NCBI GenBank assembly: GCA_003820635.1
Contig: RPOS01000294.1
Coordinates: 1 to 17,826 of the forward strand
Direction of reading: 5' to 3'
Length of the DNA: 17,826 bases
Source: Verrucomicrobiaceae bacterium
GTDB taxonomy: Bacteria; Verrucomicrobiota; Verrucomicrobiae; Verrucomicrobiales; Akkermansiaceae
In this document: positions 1 through 5,906 of the stretch, piece by piece
Layout: every line of letters begins with the position of its first letter
Position numbering within the stretch: the first letter of the stretch is position 1
Position numbers and translations under genes: made by a program
The notes under the pieces: model-generated
Databases searched by the model: none
Told to the model about the DNA's origin: nothing
What the model saw: the letters and a program-made list of their open reading frames with translations, nothing else

Positions 1-2
1 TA

Positions 3-677
3 GTTGCCACGGGCGCAATCGGCACAGTCACGGTTGTGACCGATGTTGTGGTGTCAGTGACAGGCGTATCGGCCACAGGTGCGGTTGGCACCGTATCAGT
101 AACGGCTGGCGCTAATGCTGATCCCACGGGCGTATCTGCCACTGGCGCAGTGGGTGCAGTTACGATCACTGGCACCGCAGAGGTCTACCCCACAGGCGTA
201 TCAGCTACTGGCGCAATCGGCACAGTCACGGCTACAAGCGATGTAGAAGTCTATCCAACAGGCGTGCGTGCAGTCTGTGTCATTGGAGACGTCAATGTCT
301 GGGGCATTATTGATGACAGCCAGACTCCCAATTGGACAGGCATTACAACACCGAGCGGCGCTTGGGTGGTTATCCCGGACGGGCAAATCCCAACGTGGGC
401 GAGTATTGATGACACTCAATTGCCGGTATGGACTAGCATCCCAGCAGCACCAGATGGTGGCTGGGCAGTTGTGCCCGCACCCGTGTCTGCATGGGCGGTA
501 ATCAATGACACGCAAACGCCGGGATGGAATAATGTTTCAGATGCTCAGACCCCCGGTTGGGGTGCGATAGACGACACGCAAGTTCCGGGATGGACGCCGG
601 TTAATGACGCACAAACACCGACGTGGACGGCGGTGCCGGATACTCAATCTCCAAATTGGCAGCAAGTAGCTGCGTAA
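3..677 (+). CDS. Repeat-rich phage virion protein, 5' end outside the window
   Basis: The reading frame is open to the left edge, so this is the C-terminal 224 residues of a longer protein. The GTG at 36 is only the first start-like codon in the window: codons 3-35 already read VATGAIGTVTV, in phase with the repeats that follow, so it is not the true start. The visible protein has two repeat regions. The first is 22-residue units of the type ATGAVGTVTVT...PTGVS; the second is about 11-residue units opening with Trp (W..I.DTQTPG). There is no catalytic motif or hydrophobic segment. Similar TGV.ATGAVGTVTV and DDSQTPNW proteins occur, from memory, in uncultured aquatic phages as unnamed structural proteins. 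The repeats suggest an extended beta structure. It sits 9 bases before the tail fibre gene, which fits a virion surface or tail accessory role. Virion protein is likely; the exact role is unknown. Confidence 0.8.
   Translation, partial: VATGAIGTVTVVTDVVVSVTGVSATGAVGTVSVTAGANADPTGVSATGAVGAVTITGTAEVYPTGVSATGAIGTVTATSDVEVYPTGVRAVCVIGDVNVWGIIDDSQTPNWTGITTPSGAWVVIPDGQIPTWASIDDTQLPVWTSIPAAPDGGWAVVPAPVSAWAVINDTQTPGWNNVSDAQTPGWGAIDDTQVPGWTPVNDAQTPTWTAVPDTQSPNWQQVAA
6..299 (+). repeat. In-frame 66-base tandem repeats (22-residue units)
   Basis: Units begin with an Ala codon at 6, 72, 138 and 204, exactly 66 bases apart. A fifth, degenerate unit starts at 270 (AVCVIGDVNVWG). Each full unit reads ATGA(V/I)G(T/A)V..., then about six variable residues, then (V/P)TGVS. 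The DNA is conserved most in the ATGAIGTVT part. The array continues past the left edge, so the copy number is unknown. Confidence 0.93.
300..674 (+). repeat. In-frame 33-base Trp-led repeats (11-residue units)
   Basis: Eleven consecutive units each start with Trp, from the TGG at 300 to the one at 657, which opens a short terminal WQQVAA. Nine units are 11 residues and two are 10. The consensus is W..I.DTQ.PG. The last five units are the most alike, for example WNNVSDAQTPG and WGAIDDTQVPG. Confidence 0.92.
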
Positions 678-686
678 GGACAAAAC

Positions 687-3600
687 ATGGCAACTGCATA
701 TACATCGCTTCTTGGTCTGGCGCTTCCGGTAACGGGTGAGCTTGCGGGCACATGGGGCGACACAGTCAACAACTCCATCACTTCGCTGCTGGACTCGGCT
801 GTCTCTGGCACGACCACACTCAGCACTGACGCCGATGTCACCCTGACAACCACCACGGGTGCGTCTAACCAAGCCCGCCAAGCGATCCTGTTGTGCAGCG
901 GCGCTCGTACCGTCTTGCGCAATATCACTGCCCCCGCACAGTCTAAGCTCTATGTGGTTATCAACAGCACCACCGGCGGCTTCGGCGTAGTGATTCGAGG
1001 TGTCGGCCCCACCACAGGCGTGACCGTGGCCAACGGCAAGACCGCCGTGGTTGTGTGGAATGGCACAGACTTCGTGGAAGTGGCCCCCGCAGTAGCGACT
1101 AACTTGTCCGGTGGCGCAGCAGGCTCAGTACCGTATCAGTCGGCGGCTAATACCACGACCTTCCTCGCCATCGGCGCAGCGAACTACGTGCTGACATCCA
1201 CAGGCACAGCGCCGACATGGACATTGAACACTGGCACAGGCAGTGTGGTGCGAGCTACGTCACCCACGTTGGTAACGCCCATTTTGGGCACCCCGCAATC
1301 GGGCACGCTGACGAACTGCACCGGCTTGCCAATCAGCACGGGCGTGTCTGGCCTTGGCGCCGGGATAGCCACCTTCCTTGCTACGCCTTCCAGCGCAAAC
1401 CTTGCAACTGCCGTGACAGACGAAACTGGCACAGGCGCACTGGTGTTCGGCACCAGTCCTACCCTCGCCACGCCAACCTTCACGACATCCGCCACCTTTC
1501 CGCTGCATATTGGCGGCACAACCACGACCAGCACACTAACGCTGCGCTCCACCTCAAGTGTAGGCACCACCGGCGCAGACATTATTTTCCAAGTGGGCAA
1601 CAACGGTGCGACAGAAGCTGCTCGAATCTTAAATAATGGAAATATGGGGATTGGCACTACTAGCCCCACCAACAAGCTGACTATCGGGGCTGGCGATCTT
1701 CAAATCGACAATGCTCAATACGTTCGCGGCAAGATCGCAGCGGGCACGACGACAAGGATGCTGGGCATTAACGCCAGTGATACGCTCTTTATCGGGTCGG
1801 TTGATGCCGCAGTAAGCAGCATTACATTTAATGTCAACGGAACAACCTACGGCGGGTTTGATGCCTCTGGCAACGTTAACTTTACCGGCAACGTCATTCT
1901 CGGGAACGCCACTACCGACACCGTCACGGTGAATGGGTATATGTCAGTGGGGGGCACACCAACAGCTTCTCAAGGTCTGCGAGTTATCCCCAGCGGTCTG
2001 ACGGGAACATCCCAATTCGGGTCTGTGCTATCGCTAACAGCTACGTCTGCCGCAACAGCAGGCGTGGAAGCTGCGCGAGTGCAGGCAGGCACCGCAGCGG
2101 CGGCATTTACAACCGCTTACGCGGCAGGCTTATGGGTTCGGGATGCGCTTCGTGGCGCAGGCTCTACCATTACCAACAATTACGGTATTTACATTGACGA
2201 AAAGGTTGCAGGCACCAACAACTACGGCCTCGTTTCAGTCGTCGCCGCTGGCGCGAATAAGTGGAACCTTTATATTGATGGCACCGCGGCTAACTACTTT
2301 GCAGGCAACGTGGGGATTGGCACAGTTACTCCCGGCTCCCCGCTGACAATCGGTACTGCCACAGCTATCCCTCTGCTTATCAATGGCCAGACAACTGGCG
2401 CCAGCTATATCAGCATCACCAATACGGGCGGGGCGTATGTTGGTGGGGTGAACAATAGTGCAGGCAGTGCGATTGTCAGCGGGCTTGCCTATTCCTCTTT
2501 GGTGGGGACAAATAACGCGACCGCTTTGCAGTTGACCACTAATGGCAATGCACGCCTGACAGTCGACAGCGCAGGCAACGTCGGTATTGGCACAAACGCA
2601 CCCGGTACACTTTTGCAGGTACAGCAAACTTTAGCTAATACATACACCTCTACATCTGCAATAGACGCAGTCCCAATTGGATCACTGACCTCGATTGTTA
2701 ACTTGGCGCAAGCCGCAGATGTCTTTCGCGGGGTTAATTTTTCCTCCAGAAGTGCAGCTGGCGATTTACAAAATGCTTACTTTGGCGCGGTATCCACGGC
2801 CACTGGAAATTCCCCAATCTTTGTGTGGGGTCAACGCACTGGAGCAACTGCGTATGCCGAGCGCATGCGCATCACCAGCGCAGGCGAAGTGCTGATAGGT
2901 GCAACAGCCGCAATTAATAGCTCTAAATTGCTGGTGGCAGGAGTAACCGGCAGCAATCCAGCCGTAATTCAAGGCGGCGCAGCGGCTTCAGCAGTATTGG
3001 CGTTCTACAATAACGCTGCAACAAACAATCGTTTTATGATCGGGCAGGGGTATGGAACCGCATCAGACAACATTGCTTTCATTCAAAACTATGTCAGTGC
3101 AGCTTTAGTCTTTGGTACAAACTCAACCGAACGGATGCGTGTTGATGCTTCTGGCAACGTGGGGATTGGAACGAATGCGCCCACAACTCTTGTACAAGCG
3201 TCTAAAACGCAAAACGCGGACACTAGTATAAGCGTCGTAAATCTGGATACGGGGGCAGCCGCCTCCTCATCTGTACAAGCCGGTTCTGATTCCGGTAATG
3301 CAATTCTAGCTGCTTACGGAAGTGGATTTACGCCTACTGGTGTACGCCTTGCAAGTTCCGCTGCTTTACTTACGTCGGCGGCAAGTACGGGAGGCTTGTC
3401 GATTGGTGCCCGGAATGCTGCGGGGGTCATTCGGTTTTCGACAGGCGGCGATACGGAACGCATGCGCATCGACAGCGCAGGCAACTTAGGATTAGGGATA
3501 ACGCCCAGTGCTTGGAGAACGGCAGCTGGAACAAAAGCATTGCAGATTGGCGTTGGCGGCGCTTTATTTTCTCAAGACTCTTCGGGAACTTATTGGACGG

Positions 3601-4628
3601 TACTTACAAGCAATAGTTTTCAAAATACCTCAAACGTAGACGCGTATATAAATACTGGTTTTGCAACTTCCTATACGCAAACATCCGGAAAACATGTCTG
3701 GGCAACAGCCCCCTCCGGCACCGCAGGCGCAACGATCACCTTTACCTCAGCAATGACGCTGGATGCGTCTGGGAATCTTGGGATTGGCACCACTACTCCA
3801 ACTAACCTCTTGTCCCTTGGAGGCAATGCTGCCCGCACGATCTGGATGGAGCGGCACACTACAGCTAATACAGCAGGTAACAACCTGACATTGCAGTCAG
3901 GTGGTGCAACAAGTGGGGCAACCGATAAGACCGGCGGTACGTTGCTGTTGAGCTCGGGCACAGCCACCGGCACAGGCACGTCGATCATTACATTCCTGAC
4001 AGCGACCGCTGGGTCAACCGGTACTGTAGATAACGCTCCGGCAGAGCGGATGCGCATCAACTCTACGGGCAATTTGCTAATCGGCGGCACTACCCCGCAA
4101 GGCAACTCCCGAATTGAATTGCTTGGAACGAACGACGCAACTTCAGCCATTTCGCTTTACCGCTCGGATTTGTCGCACCGTACCGTTATTGGTGCCAACT
4201 ATATTGGCACTTTTACGGCGTCCTCATTTTCGGTGTTTTCAAACTCCCTTGAGCGTATTACTGCCTTGTCAAGTGGCAACGTGGGGATTGGCACGACTAC
4301 GCCGGTTAATAAGCTGCAAGTGAACGGTTCCTTCGGCCGCAATGCACCCGTGACCAAGACCGGTAACTTCACCCTTGGCGACGCAGAAAACTGGCTGATC
4401 TGTAATGGCACGGCGACGATTACAGTGACACTGCCAGCGGCATCTAGCTGGACTGGGCGTGAGGTGATGCTTAAAACCATCGCCGCATTCACGGTGGTGT
4501 CAGCTTCCAGCAACGTAGTACCCTTGATTGGCGGGGCAGCGGGTACGGCAATTTTGGCGGCAACAGCAGGCAAGTGGGTAACGCTGGTGTCGGATGGTAC
4601 AAACTGGATCACAATGGCAGGCGCTTAA
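687..4628 (+). CDS. Phage tail fibre protein with GNVGIGT modules
   Basis: A 1313-residue receptor-binding or tail fibre protein. The N-terminal region (about 1-140) contains LALPVTGELAGTWGDTVNN, an N-terminal type recalled from other aquatic phage tail fibres, and probably attaches the fibre to the tail. The shaft carries modules with GN(V/M/L)GIGT or close variants, with the Asn (or the Glu of GEVLIG) near residues 319, 541, 631, 734, 824, 933, 1030, 1129 and 1198. Several follow ERMRI(D/N/T)S. The C-terminal 110 residues (LPAASSWTGREVMLK to GKWVTLVSDGTNW) form a beta-rich tip domain common in phage fibres. The GNVGIGT repeat often accompanies a C-terminal peptidase S74 chaperone, but none is visible here. 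The ATG at 687 follows AAGGA at 676-680 with 6 bases between. The 2620-3700 part is more AT-rich than the ends. Confidence 0.9.
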   Translation: MATAYTSLLGLALPVTGELAGTWGDTVNNSITSLLDSAVSGTTTLSTDADVTLTTTTGASNQARQAILLCSGARTVLRNITAPAQSKLYVVINSTTGGFGVVIRGVGPTTGVTVANGKTAVVVWNGTDFVEVAPAVATNLSGGAAGSVPYQSAANTTTFLAIGAANYVLTSTGTAPTWTLNTGTGSVVRATSPTLVTPILGTPQSGTLTNCTGLPISTGVSGLGAGIATFLATPSSANLATAVTDETGTGALVFGTSPTLATPTFTTSATFPLHIGGTTTTSTLTLRSTSSVGTTGADIIFQVGNNGATEAARILNNGNMGIGTTSPTNKLTIGAGDLQIDNAQYVRGKIAAGTTTRMLGINASDTLFIGSVDAAVSSITFNVNGTTYGGFDASGNVNFTGNVILGNATTDTVTVNGYMSVGGTPTASQGLRVIPSGLTGTSQFGSVLSLTATSAATAGVEAARVQAGTAAAAFTTAYAAGLWVRDALRGAGSTITNNYGIYIDEKVAGTNNYGLVSVVAAGANKWNLYIDGTAANYFAGNVGIGTVTPGSPLTIGTATAIPLLINGQTTGASYISITNTGGAYVGGVNNSAGSAIVSGLAYSSLVGTNNATALQLTTNGNARLTVDSAGNVGIGTNAPGTLLQVQQTLANTYTSTSAIDAVPIGSLTSIVNLAQAADVFRGVNFSSRSAAGDLQNAYFGAVSTATGNSPIFVWGQRTGATAYAERMRITSAGEVLIGATAAINSSKLLVAGVTGSNPAVIQGGAAASAVLAFYNNAATNNRFMIGQGYGTASDNIAFIQNYVSAALVFGTNSTERMRVDASGNVGIGTNAPTTLVQASKTQNADTSISVVNLDTGAAASSSVQAGSDSGNAILAAYGSGFTPTGVRLASSAALLTSAASTGGLSIGARNAAGVIRFSTGGDTERMRIDSAGNLGLGITPSAWRTAAGTKALQIGVGGALFSQDSSGTYWTVLTSNSFQNTSNVDAYINTGFATSYTQTSGKHVWATAPSGTAGATITFTSAMTLDASGNLGIGTTTPTNLLSLGGNAARTIWMERHTTANTAGNNLTLQSGGATSGATDKTGGTLLLSSGTATGTGTSIITFLTATAGSTGTVDNAPAERMRINSTGNLLIGGTTPQGNSRIELLGTNDATSAISLYRSDLSHRTVIGANYIGTFTASSFSVFSNSLERITALSSGNVGIGTTTPVNKLQVNGSFGRNAPVTKTGNFTLGDAENWLICNGTATITVTLPAASSWTGREVMLKTIAAFTVVSASSNVVPLIGGAAGTAILAATAGKWVTLVSDGTNWITMAGA
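2304..2323 (+). repeat. 20-base direct repeat in fibre gene, copy 1
   Basis: The sequence ggcaacgtggggattggcac encodes the G-N-V-G-I-G motif. It recurs exactly at 4275-4294 and with one mismatch at 3153-3172. Gene positions are in the same reading phase, so recombination between copies would keep the frame. Confidence 0.9.
4275..4294 (+). repeat. 20-base direct repeat in fibre gene, copy 2
   Basis: An exact copy of 2304-2323, 1971 bases (657 codons) downstream in the same frame, again at a GNVGIG motif, near the start of the last shaft module. Confidence 0.9.
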
Positions 4629-4632
4629 GGAG
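4627..4632 (+). promoter_or_regulatory. Shine-Dalgarno AAGGAG that fixes the holin start
   Basis: AAGGAG overlaps the TAA stop of the fibre gene (4626-4628) and lies 6 bases before the ATG at 4639. This favours 4639 over the longer in-frame ATG at 4594, which lies inside the fibre gene and would add 15 residues without a good ribosome binding site. Confidence 0.8.
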
Positions 4633-4638
4633 ATCAAA

Positions 4639-4809
4639 ATGAATCCTGTACTTATTCAAGCATTGGTGCGACACATCCTCACGGCGATTGCCGGGGGGTT
4701 TGCGGTTAAATATGGTGTGGATGGCGGCGCGGCTGAAGCCATCATCGGCGGCGCGTCGGCGCTGGCCGGTGTGGGCTGGTCGATTTACGACAAGAAGAAG
4801 GGCGCATAA
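4639..4809 (+). CDS. Small membrane protein, putative holin (Pam3-gp28-like)
   Basis: A 56-residue protein, MNPVLIQALVRHILTAIAG at the N-terminus. It has two short hydrophobic stretches (about residues 12-26 and 33-50) around a GVDGG turn, and a basic tail DKKKGA. The size, the (I/L)..LVRH and GW.IYDKK motifs and the endolysin nearby match, as I recall it, the Pam3-gp28 family of putative phage holins. These would form inner-membrane lesions that release or activate the endolysin at the end of infection. The start has an SD (AAGGAG) overlapping the fibre stop codon, so translation is probably coupled to the fibre gene. The next gene begins one base after the stop. Holin function is inferred from family resemblance and position and has not been shown. 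Confidence 0.75.
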   Translation: MNPVLIQALVRHILTAIAGGFAVKYGVDGGAAEAIIGGASALAGVGWSIYDKKKGA

Positions 4810-4810
4810 A

Positions 4811-5143
4811 ATGGCTGTGACTTATACATGGGTGTTCAATCCGCTGGATGTGAAGCTGTCTGAGGATGGCTTGACCAATGTGGTGTATAACGTGAATTGG
4901 CGCTTGATCGGCACTGACGGTACTTACTCGGCCAATGTGTACGGCTCTGTAGGCGTACCGGCTCCGTCGCCCGCAGCCTTCACACCTTACGATCAGCTTA
5001 CCGAAGAGACGGTGCAAGGCTGGGTGGTGGATGCCTTGGGAACCGAGCAAGTGGCCCAATATGAGCAAGGCATTGCCGATCAAATTGCTTTGCAGCAAAA
5101 CCCGGTTGATGCGTCCCTTCCACCTCCTTGGAGTAACACATGA
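4811..5143 (+). CDS. Small phage protein, DUF7936-like
   Basis: A 110-residue soluble-looking protein starting MAVTYTWVFNPLDV. The in-frame ORF extends left to 4688, but that part lies antiphase inside the holin gene. The ATG at 4811, one base after the holin stop and about 8 bases after AGAAGGG, is preferred. The N-terminal half looks beta-rich (NVNWRLIGTDGTYSANVYGSVG). The second half has FTPYDQLTEETVQGWV, then a short helix and the end IALQQNPV...PPW. This pattern (MA.TYTW, TDGTY, FTPYD.LTE..V.GWV, L.KNPV..PPW) matches, from memory, the DUF7936 family of phage proteins of unknown function, often found beside fibre or lysis genes. No enzymatic motif is visible. Confidence 0.75.
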   Translation: MAVTYTWVFNPLDVKLSEDGLTNVVYNVNWRLIGTDGTYSANVYGSVGVPAPSPAAFTPYDQLTEETVQGWVVDALGTEQVAQYEQGIADQIALQQNPVDASLPPPWSNT

Positions 5144-5292
5144 TTAAGCTCGAACTGTCTATTGAAGAAACCCAAATCGTTTTGGTGGGCCTGTCCAAGT
5201 TGCCCTACGAAGCTGTTGCTGCTGTAATCGAGAAGATTAAAGAGCAAGCTCAGCCTCAAGTGCAGCCTGCGGAAGAACCCGCAGCGGAGTAA
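5140..5292 (+). CDS. 50-residue phage protein of unknown function
   Basis: Starts at an ATG whose last two bases form the TGA stop of the previous gene (ATGA overlap, 5140-5143), with GGAG at 5130-5133 as ribosome binding site. The product is MIKLELSIEETQIVLVGLSK followed by LPYEAVAAVIEKIKEQAQPQ and an acidic Pro/Glu/Ala tail. It reads as a short strand, then two amphipathic helices. The pattern (LELS.EE...VL.GL..LPYE.V..VI.KI..Q..PQ) resembles a small protein I recall from many tailed phages, often near virion and lysis genes; its function is unknown. The overlap and ribosome binding site support real expression. Confidence 0.72.
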   Translation: MIKLELSIEETQIVLVGLSKLPYEAVAAVIEKIKEQAQPQVQPAEEPAAE

Positions 5293-5304
5293 GCAGTACA
5301 ATGG

Positions 5305-5330
5305 CGGTGAGCGGTCCGGCCTGCTCACCG
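5305..5330 (+). other. Perfect 8-bp hairpin in the longest intergenic gap
   Basis: CGGTGAGC (5305-5312) pairs with GCTCACCG (5323-5330) around a 10-base loop, GGTCCGGCCT. This is the only notable structure in the 92-base gap (5293-5384), the longest in the window. No T-run follows (next bases are tcgtgcag), so it is not a canonical rho-independent terminator. It could be an RNA processing or stabilising element ahead of the endolysin gene. Confidence 0.5.
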
Positions 5331-5384
5331 TCGTGCAGTCAGCCGTGCCAGTGGGACTAAACTTCTACGATCACGGACTGACAA

Positions 5385-5897
5385 GTGAAAGAAAACTTCG
5401 ACACAGCGTTTGCCAAACTCATCCGGCATGAGGGCGGTTATGTAAATCACCCGTCTGACCCGGGCGGCATGACCAATCTCGGCGTGACTAAGCGCGTCTG
5501 GGAAGAGTGGGTCGGCCATACTGTCGATGAGAAGACCATGCGCGGGCTTACCCCGGAGATGGTCAAGCCGCTCTATAAACGCAAATACTGGGATAAAGTC
5601 TGCGGCGACGATCTGCCTGCCGGCGTGGATTACTGCGTGTTTGATGCCGCAGTGAATAGCGGCGCGGGTCGTGCGATCAAATGGCTTCAGCAATCGCTGG
5701 GCACAACCCAAGACGGCGCCCTCGGCCCCAAAACACTCGCCGCTGCTAAAGCCGCCGACCCACAACTGCTCGTCGTTGGCTATAACGCCGTTCGCCTCGC
5801 CTTCTTGCAAGACCTACCCACATGGAACACCTTCGGCAAAGGCTGGGGACGGCGCGTGGCTGAGGTCAAACAAGACGCTGCGACCATGACCGCATAA
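5385..5897 (+). CDS. Endolysin: GH108-family muramidase with peptidoglycan-binding region
   Basis: A 170-residue peptidoglycan hydrolase that would cut cell-wall glycan after the holin opens the membrane. The N-terminus carries the glycoside hydrolase 108 signature HEGGYVN...DPGGMTNLGVT. Glu16, in the E-G-G-Y motif, is the expected catalytic acid. FDAAVNSG (about residues 86-93) is typical of the family. The C-terminal part (about 95-165: LQQSLG..QDGALGPKTLAA) resembles the PG_binding_3 domain usual in these enzymes, and total length is normal. There is no signal peptide, so release should depend on a holin. The GTG start is forced: an in-frame TGA lies at 5379-5381 and the next ATG (Met29) is inside the catalytic motif. 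The ribosome binding site is weak (ACGGAC). No spanin gene is seen. Confidence 0.92.
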   Translation: MKENFDTAFAKLIRHEGGYVNHPSDPGGMTNLGVTKRVWEEWVGHTVDEKTMRGLTPEMVKPLYKRKYWDKVCGDDLPAGVDYCVFDAAVNSGAGRAIKWLQQSLGTTQDGALGPKTLAAAKAADPQLLVVGYNAVRLAFLQDLPTWNTFGKGWGRRVAEVKQDAATMTA

Positions 5898-5902
5898 GGA
5901 GG
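5895..5902 (+). promoter_or_regulatory. TAAGGAGG: stop codon fused to a strong Shine-Dalgarno
   Basis: The endolysin stop TAA (5895-5897) is the start of TAAGGAGG, the best SD in the window. It lies 4 bases before the GTG at 5907. A near-consensus SD with a GTG start suggests efficient initiation of an abundant virion gene, coupled to the upstream gene. Confidence 0.75.
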
Positions 5903-5906
5903 CATT

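Noticed and set aside
6..299. CRISPR-like array because of the regular 66-base period
   Set aside because: The repeats are in-frame and translate to a uniform 22-residue unit with no spacers of unique sequence.
4594..4638. Longer N-terminus for the holin candidate
   Set aside because: The extension reads through the fibre gene in another frame, and the strong SD at 4627-4632 supports 4639.
4688..4810. Longer N-terminus for the DUF7936-like protein
   Set aside because: The added 41 residues are Arg-rich shadow sequence antiphase to the holin gene; the family-like start is MAVTYTW at 4811.
5297..5302. TACAAT as a promoter -10 element
   Set aside because: No matching -35 element at the right distance; one hexamer is expected by chance.
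5305..5330. Hairpin as a rho-independent terminator
   Set aside because: The stem is good but no T-run follows it, and the downstream genes lack a visible promoter.
5301..5360. 19-codon Cys-rich frame (PACSPSCSQPC) as an Rz1-like lipoprotein
   Set aside because: No ribosome binding site, no signal sequence or lipobox, too short, and it overlaps the hairpin. Kept only as a curiosity in the findings.
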